Below are positions 52,073 to 60,644 of a stretch of 64,000 bases of DNA, one piece after another. Source of the stretch: Silvanigrella paludirubra (lineage in GTDB: Bacteria > Bdellovibrionota_B > Oligoflexia > Silvanigrellales > Silvanigrellaceae). The first letter of the stretch is position 1, and the number at the start of each line of letters is the position of its first letter. Where the stretch lies: positions 1 to 64,000 of the forward strand of contig NZ_WFLM01000007.1 of the NCBI RefSeq assembly GCF_009208775.1, read 5' to 3'. Position numbers and translations under genes: made by a program. The notes under the pieces are model-generated. The model was not told the origin of the DNA, did no database searches, and worked only from the letters and a program-made list of their open reading frames with translations.

Positions 52073-52582
52073 ATGCGTTATGTTTTTATAACTCCTTGGA
52101 AAATTCCACAGCAGTCTTATTTATACGACTTTGTAAATGAGTTTCAAAGTCGTATCTCTAAATTTACTTCTATTACTCATATCTATCCATCTTCTCAAAT
52201 AAATCAAAATGAATTATATGCCTTTTATGCAAAAGAATTCAAAAAATTATCTGTAGAAAATCCTCTTTGTATTGCATTAGATGAAAATGGCAAAAATAAC
52301 TCAAGCGCAGATTTTGCTAAAAATCTAGATCAATATGAATCAAGGGGAGAAAAAATGATTATTTTTTGTTTAGGCGGTGCTTATGGTTTACCGTCAGAAT
52401 TAAAATCTTTGGGACGTATAGAATTAATTTCTTTATCGCAAATGACTTTTCCTCATGAATTGGCCTTTGCTGTTTTGCTTGAGCAAGTGTATAGAGCACG
52501 TTGTATATTAAGTAAACATCCTTATCATCATGGTGAAATTTCATCATTAGCAAAATCACACATTATAAAAAATAAATCATAA
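52073..52582 (+). CDS. rlmH: 23S rRNA pseudouridine(1915)-N3 methyltransferase RlmH
   Basis: RlmH is a SPOUT-type enzyme that methylates pseudouridine 1915 in helix 69 of 23S rRNA. The 169-residue protein has the C-terminal knot signature FCLGGAYGLP (98-107), LSQMTFPHELA (121-131) and EQVYRA...PYHHG (137-154), with R141 and H152-H153 in the catalytic area. The N-terminal ~70 residues are divergent. It lies in the conserved order rsfS-rlmH. Confidence 0.93.
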   Translation: MRYVFITPWKIPQQSYLYDFVNEFQSRISKFTSITHIYPSSQINQNELYAFYAKEFKKLSVENPLCIALDENGKNNSSADFAKNLDQYESRGEKMIIFCLGGAYGLPSELKSLGRIELISLSQMTFPHELAFAVLLEQVYRARCILSKHPYHHGEISSLAKSHIIKNKS

Positions 52583-52600
52583 ACTAATTTTTTAAATAAA

Positions 52601-53329
52601 ATGAAAAAAAAATTAAGATGTTATTTCTGTTTAAATGATAAAAATTTATATTCTAATATTTTGTGTAATTCTTGTTTTAAAAATTTAGAAAAATTAAAAT
52701 GGATCTATTGTTCCCGCTGTGGAAACGAAAATTGTTTTGGATGTGATCAATTAAATGAATTTAATAATATAAATTGTATTTTTTCTTATTCTTCAGGTCT
52801 GCCAGAAATTTTAGTTTTAGCAAAAGATAAAAATGATTATAACGCAAAGTTACTTTTTTATGATTTGTTTTTTAAAATAATAAAAAATAATATTTTAAAA
52901 ATTTTGTTAGAGAATGAATATGATTATATTGTATTTCCTACATTAAGAAAAGAGCGTATTCTGGAATCAAATTGGCATCCTACAGAATTTTTTGAAAGCA
53001 TTTTTAAATCGATTCAATCTGAAAATGGAGCTCTAAAATATAAAATAATAAGACCAATATTATTAAATAAGTCTTTAAAGCAAGCTCTTATCCCTTCCAA
53101 AAAAAGATCTGCATTTTTAAATGATTTAAAAAATCAAAAAATTTTTTTTGACAAAAATAAAATAGAAAATTTGGATAAAATTAATAATTCAAAAATTTTG
53201 TTATTAGATGATGTATTAACAACTGGTAAAACATCATCTAATAATAAAAAAATGATAGCAGAATATTTTCACAGTGATAAATGGGATCTATTGACCATAT
53301 TTAGGTCTATTCAAAAATCAAAGGCTTAA
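52601..53329 (+). CDS. ComF family protein (phosphoribosyltransferase-like)
   Basis: A 242-residue ComF-type protein, linked in other bacteria to DNA uptake. The N-terminus has paired cysteines (C7/C10, C22/C25, C37/C40, C45/C48), as for a zinc-binding double-ribbon. The C-terminal PRPP-binding loop ILLLDDVLTTGKTS (about 199-212) is the phosphoribosyltransferase motif. The middle part is divergent and Asn/Lys-rich. It follows rlmH by 18 bases in the same direction. A competence role is inference; no other com genes are present. Confidence 0.82.
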   Translation: MKKKLRCYFCLNDKNLYSNILCNSCFKNLEKLKWIYCSRCGNENCFGCDQLNEFNNINCIFSYSSGLPEILVLAKDKNDYNAKLLFYDLFFKIIKNNILKILLENEYDYIVFPTLRKERILESNWHPTEFFESIFKSIQSENGALKYKIIRPILLNKSLKQALIPSKKRSAFLNDLKNQKIFFDKNKIENLDKINNSKILLLDDVLTTGKTSSNNKKMIAEYFHSDKWDLLTIFRSIQKSKA

Positions 53330-53715
53330 AATTGAACTTTTAAATAGCAAAAATTAGGGGGCTTGGACTCCAGAAATCATTTAAATGTTATTTAAACATT
53401 TAAATTCATGGTTTTTAATCCTTTACTGTCTAAATTTTAGGCATATTTTGCCTACAAGGTAGAAGTATATTAGCTTAAAAAAAGAGCAATTATGCTCTGT
53501 AATCATTAATTAATAAATTACTTTATTAGGTGTATCAATGGAAAATATGGATTATTTTTTATATTGTTAACACAACATTTTTTTGGCAGGACTCTTTTTT
53601 TTCTTTCATGCTGAAATTTGATTTGATAGGTTAGAATGAATGGAGCTTAAGTCTCTAATTAATTAGTTCATATTTATTTTAGCTCTTTTTTTTATTATAA
53701 ATACAGGTATATTTG
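53330..53715. other. Intergenic region between comF-like and rlpA-like genes
   Basis: A 386-base AT-rich stretch with no supported gene. ATTTAAATGT (53379-53388) and ACATTTAAAT (53396-53405) form a 10-base inverted repeat, and AGAGC/GCTCT (53483-53498) form a small one. Neither is followed by a convincing U-run. The rlpA-like promoter should lie in the right half; I see no clear -35/-10 pair. Confidence 0.4.
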
Positions 53716-54123
53716 ATGAGAATTTTAAAAATTTCGGTAAAGATTGTATTACTTTTCTTTGTTTTTGTTGGTTGTACCACTACAAAAAAGGATAAGAGTA
53801 CGAATTCTAAAATTTTTAGTAATTACTCATTTTACCAAAGAGGATTAGCGTCATTTTACGATTACAAATGGGCAGGAAGAAAAACAGCAAGTGGTGATAA
53901 ATTTGATCCAAATAAGTTAACAGCAGCAAGTAAAACACTTCCTTTTAAATCTATTGTTATGGTTAAAGATGTAAGAACTGGAAAATCTGTATTTGTAGAA
54001 ATAAATGATCGAGGACCCTATGTTGAAGATAGAGTTATAGATCTCAGCGCTGCTGCAGCTAAAAAATTAGGAATTACGAAAAAAGGAATTGCGAAAGTAG
54101 ATATTTATATTGTAAGTAACTGA
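53716..54123 (+). CDS. rlpA: RlpA-like septal-ring lipoprotein
   Basis: A 135-residue double-psi beta-barrel protein. A short signal ends in the lipobox FVGC (about 17-20). The domain shows GLASFYDYKWAGRKTASGDKFD (about 46-67, in parts), LTAASKTLPF, and NDRGPYVEDRVIDLS, the RlpA core with the conserved Asp-Arg-Gly-Pro. In E. coli and Pseudomonas, RlpA is a septal-ring lytic transglycosylase for naked glycan; there is no SPOR domain here. I place the start at ATG 53716 rather than the TTG one codon earlier; ACAGG precedes it. It is convergent with lptB. Confidence 0.86.
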   Translation: MRILKISVKIVLLFFVFVGCTTTKKDKSTNSKIFSNYSFYQRGLASFYDYKWAGRKTASGDKFDPNKLTAASKTLPFKSIVMVKDVRTGKSVFVEINDRGPYVEDRVIDLSAAAAKKLGITKKGIAKVDIYIVSN

Positions 54124-54142
54124 AATATAATTATTTATTATT

Positions 54143-54874
54143 TTAAAAAGTAAAGTTTTCGCCTAAGTAAACTTGTTTTACTTTTTCATTTGTTGCGACG
54201 TCATCTGGTAAACCTTCTGCAAGTATTTTACCTCCAGCTAATATATACGCTCGGCTGCATAAAGATAAAGTTTCTCTTACATTGTGGTCTGTGATTAAAA
54301 CCCCTAAATTTTCTTCAGCAACAAGTTTTTTAATAAGCTCTTGAATTTCAGCAACAGTAACTGGGTCAATACCAGCAAAAGGCTCATCTAATAATAAAAA
54401 TCGAGGAGAAATAACAAGAGTTCTTGCAATTTCAAGACGTCTTCGTTCGCCACCTGAAAGACTTATTCCTAAACTTTTTCTGATATGTCCTATACCAAAT
54501 TGATCAATTAATTTTTCAAGTAATTGAGAACGCTTGTTTCTCGGAATTCCCCAAACTTCCATAATAGCTCTTAAATTGTCTTCAACAGAAAGTTTTCTAA
54601 ATACACTTGAATTTTGAGGTAGATAACCAATGCCCATTCGGGCTCTTTTATGAATAGGGAGTTCTGTAATATTATTTCCATCTATAGTTACTTCCCCTGA
54701 GCTTGGTTTTAATAAGCCCACAGTCATATAAAAGCTTGTTGTTTTTCCAGCCCCATTTGGCCCAAGCAATCCTACAACTTCACCACTATTAACAAAAAAA
54801 GAAACATTATCCACAACCGTACGTGTGCCAAATTTACGAATTAAATTTGAGGAAGTGAGTTGGTTTTCATTCAT
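54143..54874 (-). CDS. lptB: LPS export ABC transporter ATP-binding protein LptB
   Basis: LptB powers extraction of LPS from the inner membrane by LptFG. The 243-residue ATPase has Walker A GPNGAGKTT (38-46), the signature LSGGERRRLEIAR (139-151) and Walker B LLLDEPFAGIDP (160-171). The GERRRLE and FAGIDP forms are typical of LptB. Start overlaps the lptA stop (4 bases), so the lptC-lptA-lptB set is translationally coupled. The partner permeases lptF/lptG are not in the window. Confidence 0.95.
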   Translation of the reverse strand: MNENQLTSSNLIRKFGTRTVVDNVSFFVNSGEVVGLLGPNGAGKTTSFYMTVGLLKPSSGEVTIDGNNITELPIHKRARMGIGYLPQNSSVFRKLSVEDNLRAIMEVWGIPRNKRSQLLEKLIDQFGIGHIRKSLGISLSGGERRRLEIARTLVISPRFLLLDEPFAGIDPVTVAEIQELIKKLVAEENLGVLITDHNVRETLSLCSRAYILAGGKILAEGLPDDVATNEKVKQVYLGENFTF

Positions 54875-55605
54875 TTTTGGACCTTATCTTTTGATGTTTT
54901 TGATACCGAATTGCTTTTACCCATATTTGAAGTAGAGCGAGGATCAATTGTTCCATGAGGTTCTTTTAAACTGATATCACCTGTTTCAAGATTTATTTCT
55001 ATATATTCGGCATTAATAAATTCTTGCTCTTTCCAGACCTTTGCTTTTCCTTTTAGTATCATAATTCTTTTAGGCACTAAAAATTCAATTTCATCTGCAT
55101 TTGCTTTTATTTCAGGAGCATTAGGAGAACTCTTTTTTAAAATATGAACATTACCAGTAGCAATTGCTTTTTGAATAGATCGGGAGCCAGAAGTGAAATT
55201 TTTTCCAGGGTTACCAATCAATTTTGCTTTGTCGGATGTTAACTTAGTATCATCCTGTATAAGAACCACATTTCCTACAAGGTTTAATATTCCTGTTTTT
55301 AGAGAACCATCTGCTGTGTTTCCGTCAAAGTAAACAGGGGCATTGCTGTTATGTTTAGCAAATTCATTGCTAGAGGAATTTTCTTGAGTTCCAGAGCTTT
55401 TTTTTGTTGAATTTTCTTTTGTTTTTTTATCTATATCATTTTTATTTCTTACTGTGTTACTTGAATCTGTTTGTTCGGTGGGTTTAGATGATTGAGAGTT
55501 AAAATTATTTGGTAAAGATTCTTCAAAGTCAGCATATGAGTTTTGAAGAAAGCTTAAGCAAACAGAGAGTGATATTATAATTTTACAAGAAGAATACAAT
55601 TTCAT
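54871..55605 (-). CDS. lptA: LPS transport periplasmic protein LptA
   Basis: LptA makes the periplasmic bridge for LPS. The 244-residue protein has a signal peptide (about 1-25, ending SYA), a Ser/Thr/Asn/Lys-rich low-complexity segment (about 28-88), and a C-terminal beta-jellyroll OstA-like domain (about 90-220; PVYFDGNTADG, DDTKLTSDKAKL, FLVPKRIMILKGKAKV). The low-complexity insert makes it longer than E. coli LptA (185). It overlaps both lptC and lptB by 4 bases. Confidence 0.9.
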   Translation of the reverse strand: MKLYSSCKIIISLSVCLSFLQNSYADFEESLPNNFNSQSSKPTEQTDSSNTVRNKNDIDKKTKENSTKKSSGTQENSSSNEFAKHNSNAPVYFDGNTADGSLKTGILNLVGNVVLIQDDTKLTSDKAKLIGNPGKNFTSGSRSIQKAIATGNVHILKKSSPNAPEIKANADEIEFLVPKRIMILKGKAKVWKEQEFINAEYIEINLETGDISLKEPHGTIDPRSTSNMGKSNSVSKTSKDKVQK

Positions 55606-56249
55606 TTTAGTACCTTACTATCTTTTTTTGTTTCTGGAATTTTATTTAAATTAATATCTCCATCTACTTTTGAAAAAATTTTAAATTCTTCATTTTTTAT
55701 TGAATATTTAAATCCATTTCCTTTTATGTTTCCTTGAGTACCATTGGAAATAAAATAATTAGGAGATTGAATGGTTTCTTTTTCCATATCAATAAACACA
55801 TAATTTGCTTTTCCTTTATTTCCATCAAAATCAATTAAAACATCATTCGGTAAAGTCGCATTTTTAATTCTGCTATTTGCGCCTAAGGCCATGGACTGTT
55901 GAAAAGATTGATTTGAGTCTGATTCCATAATTCCAAAAGCTTTTTGAGTTTTTATCACTATATTATTCTTTTGTTTTTCATTATAGGATTCGTAAATCAG
56001 ATTTCCTTCAGCTTCAAAGTGATTATCTGTATAATAAATAATTTTATCTCCGGAAAATGTATATTTTAATTTTCCATTATCATAAAATTTAGTGCTAAAA
56101 TTTTTTGCTATACTTGTTGGTAAAATGCTATCTTCAAAATCGAGTTGTGAATTTAATTCATTTGATGATACCTCAAGATATTTTTTTTGGTACCATAATG
56201 AAAAAGCGATTAATAATATAAAAATAATTGCATATAAACGGCCGATCAT
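55602..56249 (-). CDS. lptC: LPS export protein LptC
   Basis: LptC is the bitopic inner-membrane protein that hands LPS from LptB2FG to LptA. The 215-residue protein has one N-terminal membrane segment (about 4-20) and a periplasmic jellyroll (about 45-190) with repeating LPS-binding strands (KLKYTFSGDKIIYYTDNHFEAEGNLI, in parts). It overlaps lptA by 4 bases and pabA by 4 bases, joining a folate gene pair to the LPS export set in one transcript. Confidence 0.86.
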   Translation of the reverse strand: MIGRLYAIIFILLIAFSLWYQKKYLEVSSNELNSQLDFEDSILPTSIAKNFSTKFYDNGKLKYTFSGDKIIYYTDNHFEAEGNLIYESYNEKQKNNIVIKTQKAFGIMESDSNQSFQQSMALGANSRIKNATLPNDVLIDFDGNKGKANYVFIDMEKETIQSPNYFISNGTQGNIKGNGFKYSIKNEEFKIFSKVDGDINLNKIPETKKDSKVLK

Positions 56250-56821
56250 GAAATGAGCCTTAAAAAAGAATTTAAAATGGTATTTCCTCCTGGACTAGCA
56301 AAACTTTCAGGATGAAATTGGACACCTATCCTAGGAAAAACTTTATGCTCTGTTGCTAATACAAAGCCTTCTTCAAAGGCTAGTGCTAACATATTTTCTT
56401 TGAAAATGGGATCATCTATTTTACATCCTAAAGAATTATAAAGCACAAAAGTACCATTTAGATCGTTTTCTAAAAAAAATTTAGAGGGGCATGAATTTGA
56501 AAGCGTTATTTGACGGCCATGTATTGGCTTTTTGCTTATTTGGGTTATCTTTCCACCCTCAGAGTACAAAAGTAGCTGATGTCCTAAACAAACCCCCAAA
56601 AAGGGCATTTTTTCAGGGATTTTTTTATAAAATTTGAGGGATTCTGTATATTCTGAAGGGTGCCCTGGTCCAGGTGAATAAATAACCCCTTTAATATTAT
56701 CGAATGAATTTATTTTCTCTAGCTCATTATAGGATATAATACTTAAATTTAATCCTTTTGATAAAAACCAACTTATTAAATTATTGCTAAATGAGTCATA
56801 GTGGTCAATAAAAAGAATCAT
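56246..56821 (-). CDS. pabA: Aminodeoxychorismate synthase glutamine amidotransferase subunit (PabA/TrpG-type)
   Basis: The glutaminase partner that supplies ammonia to PabB. The class I amidotransferase triad is seen: the Cys in GVCLGHQLL (near residue 74), His and Glu in HPESFASPGG near the C-terminus. The start is taken as ATG 56821 (MILFIDHYDSF), the usual N-terminus of the family; a TTG at 56836 would add five residues. About 191 residues, normal length. The start lies within the 3' end of pabB. PabA and TrpG are hard to tell apart; the PabB partner decides here. Confidence 0.86.
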   Translation of the reverse strand: MILFIDHYDSFSNNLISWFLSKGLNLSIISYNELEKINSFDNIKGVIYSPGPGHPSEYTESLKFYKKIPEKMPFLGVCLGHQLLLYSEGGKITQISKKPIHGRQITLSNSCPSKFFLENDLNGTFVLYNSLGCKIDDPIFKENMLALAFEEGFVLATEHKVFPRIGVQFHPESFASPGGNTILNSFLRLIS

Positions 56822-58193
56822 GGAATCTGCTTTCAAACACGGGTAAAATGGAATTTAATTTTAATTCGCACTCTTCAAATTCGGAGTCTATATCTGATAA
56901 TGAGGTAATTCCAGCTCCGACGCCATAATAAACACCTCTTTCACTCATATAAATGCTTCTAATGAGAATTGTTGTATCAAAGTCTCCATTTATTTCCATT
57001 ATTCCGGATATTCCTGTGTAATAACCTCTTTTATTTATCTCTAGATTTGAAATAATTTCACATACTCTTTTTTTGGGAGTTCCAGTTATTGAGCCCGCTG
57101 GAAGCATTAATTTTAAACAAGTACTAAGGTTCGTTCCATTTTGAATATTTCCAATGATAAAACTTTGCATTTGAATAAAAGATCCTGATATTCTTGCAAA
57201 AAATGGCTTATAAACGGTCACGCTTTCTGGTGTACACACTTGGTATAAATCATTGCGCATGAGATCAATAACCAAGGTATGTTCATAGATTTCTTTTTTA
57301 ATAGACCAAATTTGAGAAGCGTCTTGCTGGGTAGGCCGAGCCTGATCTGATTTTAAAGTTCCTTTAATAGGTTCAGTCAAAATAAGATTATTTTTTAATA
57401 AAATAAATCTTTCTGGGGAAAAAGAAGCTAATGCTTTTTTGCTATCTTTATAAAATATACCAAAGCGAGAATAAATAGAAAGCCAAGCTTCATAAAAATC
57501 ATTTGCTGATATAAAATTATAATTTTTTGCAAAAGTATTTGTTGAAGTTATATTTGCTAAGTAGCAATCACCTTGATTCATGTGATTTTGAGCTAGTGAA
57601 ATTATGTTTTTTAAATTTTCATTTAGAACTAATTTTTTATCTGATTTTTTAATTTTTTTATTTTTTAATTTATTTGGAATTGAAAATATAAAATTACATT
57701 CATTTTTTGTTTTTTCAAATATAGATAAATTTTCATTATAATTTTCAAATTTTATATTTAAATTAGTTTCAGATATATTTATTTGTATTTCAAAATTTGG
57801 TTTTATAATAAAAGATTCTTCTATATCGTAAGAATCTGAATATGGTGTCATAAAAAAAATAGGACAATTGTATTTATTTTTTAATTCATTACAAAACTCT
57901 TTATGGTCATTTTTTGAAAAAAGTTCTTGAGTATTACAAAAAAATCTTAACAAAATATAATTTTCTGAAGAAGAGATCATATTTTCAAGATTTTTTGGAA
58001 CTGAGTTAGTAGCAACAAATTTACTATTTATATTGTAATCGTAACCTTCACAATTGTAAATTTGAAAATGTAGCAATATCTTGTCTTGAAATAAATAGTT
58101 TAGTTTATTTATTAATAAACTTATATTTTCAGAGTGTTTTTCTAAATTTTGTCTTAATGAATTTGATATAGAATTATTATTCTGAATCGTCAT
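56805..58193 (-). CDS. pabB: Aminodeoxychorismate synthase component I (PabB)
   Basis: PabB makes 4-amino-4-deoxychorismate from chorismate, for folate. The 462-residue protein has a divergent, Asn/Lys/Ser-rich N-terminal ~185 residues, then the chorismate-binding core: CYLANIT, ASFSPERF, and TEPIKGT at about 275. The Lys in PIKGT is the PabB form, while anthranilate synthase has Ala there. RNDLYQV and TGTPKKRVCEII complete the active-site region. It is the first gene of pabB-pabA-lptC-lptA-lptB, and overlaps pabA by 17 bases. Confidence 0.88.
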   Translation of the reverse strand: MTIQNNNSISNSLRQNLEKHSENISLLINKLNYLFQDKILLHFQIYNCEGYDYNINSKFVATNSVPKNLENMISSSENYILLRFFCNTQELFSKNDHKEFCNELKNKYNCPIFFMTPYSDSYDIEESFIIKPNFEIQINISETNLNIKFENYNENLSIFEKTKNECNFIFSIPNKLKNKKIKKSDKKLVLNENLKNIISLAQNHMNQGDCYLANITSTNTFAKNYNFISANDFYEAWLSIYSRFGIFYKDSKKALASFSPERFILLKNNLILTEPIKGTLKSDQARPTQQDASQIWSIKKEIYEHTLVIDLMRNDLYQVCTPESVTVYKPFFARISGSFIQMQSFIIGNIQNGTNLSTCLKLMLPAGSITGTPKKRVCEIISNLEINKRGYYTGISGIMEINGDFDTTILIRSIYMSERGVYYGVGAGITSLSDIDSEFEECELKLNSILPVFESRFHDSFY

Positions 58194-58533
58194 AAACTCA
58201 TTACCCTGAGCAATATTTAAAGGTCAATATGAAAATAACAAAAATTCATTTGACTTTTAAAGGTTAAAAATCAGTTTTTTTAAATATATGAATATTATAA
58301 TAATTTAAAGCTTTTTTTACTTTTTTTGATTAACTATTCTGGAATATTTAAAACTATGTTATTCTATTTATAAAGATTAGCTTTAAAAAAATACTTAATA
58401 ATTTGAATTTATTATTTTCAATAAGATAAATGGTATAACTCCTTGAATAAGATACTAACTTTGTATTAGATGTATAATGTGAGAATGGAATTTTAAAGCA
58501 ACAACAACTAGTAAACTATCTTCGGGAGTTTTT
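58194..58533. other. Divergent intergenic region between pabB and the AMP nucleosidase gene
   Basis: A 340-base AT-rich stretch without a supported gene. It must hold promoters for both directions. TATAAT at 58473-58478 is a good -10 for the nucleosidase gene, about 56 bases before its ATG, although no -35 lies 17 bases upstream. A hairpin built on TGA-TTTTAA/TTAAAA-TCA near 58252-58275 is followed by a T-run. Confidence 0.4.
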
Positions 58534-59310
58534 ATGAAGACAAAAGCAGAGATCTGTAAAAACTGGTTACCACGTTATACAGGAACAAAAATTGAGGACT
58601 TTGCAGATCATATTTTATTAACAAATTTTCAAACATATGTGAATCGTTTTGCAGAAATGACAGATTCAAAAGTCGTTGGCCTAGATAGAGCTATGCCAAA
58701 TTCTACATGCAAAAAATCAAATGTATCCATTATTAATTTTGGAATGGGTTCAGCAAATGCAGCAACTATTATGGATTTATTAAGCGCACGAGCTCCTAAG
58801 TCGGTTTTGTTTTTGGGTAAATGTGGTGGTTTAAAGCATTCAACTGAAATTGGTCATTTTATTTTACCAATTGCAGCTATTCGAGGGGAAGGAACCTCAA
58901 ACGATTATTTTCCTCCAGAAGTACCCGCGCTGCCTTCATTTAAGCTTCATAAATTTGTTTCACAAAAAATTGTTGAAGCAGGTCATGATTATCGAACAGG
59001 AGTCGTTTATACAACCAATCGAAGAGTATGGGAGCATGATCAGGCATTTTTAAAACATATGCACAGTATGAAATGCATTGCGATAGATATGGAAACAGCA
59101 ACAATTCTAATGGTTGGTTTACATAACGAAATTGCAAGAGGTGCTTTGTTGGTTGTTTCTGATGTTCCTATCACCCCTGAAGGTGTTAAAACGGAAGCAG
59201 GAGATAAAAATATTTCTGCAAAATGGACTGATATTCATATTAAATTAGGCATAGATAGTTTAAAGGATCTGGAATCCAAAGGCGAGCCAATTAAACATTT
59301 CAAATATTAA
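58534..59310 (+). CDS. amn: AMP nucleosidase (short form)
   Basis: The enzyme splits AMP into adenine and ribose 5-phosphate. The 258-residue protein has the purine phosphorylase/nucleosidase fold: NFGMGSANAATIMDLL (70-85), FLGKCGGLKHSTEIGHF and CIAIDMETATILMVG (about 182-196), with the Met-Glu substrate pair typical of the superfamily, and VVSDVPI. Compared with E. coli Amn (484 residues) it lacks the N-terminal regulatory domain; short forms are known in Bacteroidetes and others. GGGAG upstream of the ATG; a perfect palindromic terminator follows. Confidence 0.9.
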   Translation: MKTKAEICKNWLPRYTGTKIEDFADHILLTNFQTYVNRFAEMTDSKVVGLDRAMPNSTCKKSNVSIINFGMGSANAATIMDLLSARAPKSVLFLGKCGGLKHSTEIGHFILPIAAIRGEGTSNDYFPPEVPALPSFKLHKFVSQKIVEAGHDYRTGVVYTTNRRVWEHDQAFLKHMHSMKCIAIDMETATILMVGLHNEIARGALLVVSDVPITPEGVKTEAGDKNISAKWTDIHIKLGIDSLKDLESKGEPIKHFKY

Positions 59311-59334
59311 TTTATTATTTAAATTGTTTTGAAT

Positions 59335-59372
59335 AAAATCAAAGATTAAAATATTTTAATCTTTGATTTTGT
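59335..59372. terminator. Perfect palindromic terminator after the AMP nucleosidase gene
   Basis: Bases 59335-59370 form an exact 36-base palindrome (half: AAAATCAAAGATTAAAAT), 25 bases after the stop codon. The stem ends in TTTT. It is symmetrical, so it would also stop minus-strand transcripts. The high A+T content makes the stem weaker than its length suggests. Confidence 0.65.
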
Positions 59373-59443
59373 CATTGATTCAAAATTAATTACAAAATAG
59401 AATTCATATAAATTTTCTTTTTAAAGCTATAAGGAATTTTTGT

Positions 59444-60643
59444 ATGGATAGACGCTTTTTTTTAAAAACGGCAGCTCTTTTACCACTTTCTTGTTACGCC
59501 GATAATTTAAAAATTATACAACCATCTTCTCAAATAATAAAACCAAAACAATTGTATGGTGTTTGTGTAGAAATTAATTCTAGAATAAACTTTATTAATG
59601 AAATTCAAAATTTTGAAAATTATGTTGAATTTAAACATGATATTGTTCAGTATTTTTCATCTTTTGATTATAGAATGAAACCTGATATGGCAAAATCAAG
59701 TTTTTATACTATTCCATTTAAAATTTGGGAAATGGGAAAAATTCCTTTTCTTTCATGGTACCCAGGTACAGGAGTTGTTGAACCAACACCTGATGATATT
59801 TGTAAACGAATATATTCTGGAAAATTTGATGATTATTTAAAAAGGAGTTGTAATTATTTAGCTAAGTTTTTCCATGACTCAAAATTTAATGATAATTTAG
59901 GAGAACCTAAATTATATTTACGATTTGCGCATGAAATGAATTATAAAAATCATGCTTATTCAAATAATACAAAAGACTTTGTTAAAATGTGGAAATACGT
60001 ATATTCGTTTGTAAGAAATTTTAATAATGATTACAGAATTGATCTTTCAAAAAATAGAATTCAATTTGTATTTTGTCCCGGAAATTTTTTAATAGAAAAA
60101 TACCCATTTGAATTATATTATCCTGGAGATGAATATTTAGAATGGAAAGGATTGGATGGTTATAATTGGGGAGGAAGGTCTTGGCTTCAATTTGATGAAG
60201 TTTTTGTTCCTTACTTAATTAGAATGAATAAGCTTTCATCATTACCTTTATCTATATGTGAATTTGGTTCATCTGCAAAAGTTTATGTGAATAATAAATT
60301 ACAATATAATCCTGAATTAAAAAAAGAATGGATAAAATATGCCTATGAATGGCTTTCAAATGAAAATAATTTATTAAAATATAAAATAAAAATGTCCATT
60401 TATTATAATTTATCACTAAATAAAGATATAGATTCAGGTATATATGTTTCTGATAATTCTTCTTTAAATAATAATACTTTAAATTATGTAATAAATGGTT
60501 ATCGCACGATTAAAAATTTAAATGATGTGTATATTAAAAAACAGTCAGTACCTGCAGGTATAAATAGAAGAACGTATTATAAAATAGGATTTGTAAATAA
60601 TAATGTGAATATTAGTCAAAAAATTTTTCAAGGTGATTTTTAA
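59444..60643 (+). CDS. Exported glycoside hydrolase, GH26-like, with a Tat signal
   Basis: A 399-residue secreted protein. The N-terminus MDRRFFLKTAALLPLSCYA has the twin-arginine pattern RRxFLK, with cleavage likely after SCYA, so export in folded form is expected. The TIM-barrel features of GH26 (beta-mannanase and related) are seen: the acid/base candidate E164 in LRFAHEMN and the nucleophile candidate E273 in ICEFGSS. The substrate is not certain; mannan or other beta-linked plant or algal polymers are common for the family. A Trp-rich segment (WGGRSW) near 242 may line the cleft. AAGGA precedes the ATG. It is convergent with the next gene. Confidence 0.78.
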   Translation: MDRRFFLKTAALLPLSCYADNLKIIQPSSQIIKPKQLYGVCVEINSRINFINEIQNFENYVEFKHDIVQYFSSFDYRMKPDMAKSSFYTIPFKIWEMGKIPFLSWYPGTGVVEPTPDDICKRIYSGKFDDYLKRSCNYLAKFFHDSKFNDNLGEPKLYLRFAHEMNYKNHAYSNNTKDFVKMWKYVYSFVRNFNNDYRIDLSKNRIQFVFCPGNFLIEKYPFELYYPGDEYLEWKGLDGYNWGGRSWLQFDEVFVPYLIRMNKLSSLPLSICEFGSSAKVYVNNKLQYNPELKKEWIKYAYEWLSNENNLLKYKIKMSIYYNLSLNKDIDSGIYVSDNSSLNNNTLNYVINGYRTIKNLNDVYIKKQSVPAGINRRTYYKIGFVNNNVNISQKIFQGDF

Positions 60644-60644
60644 A

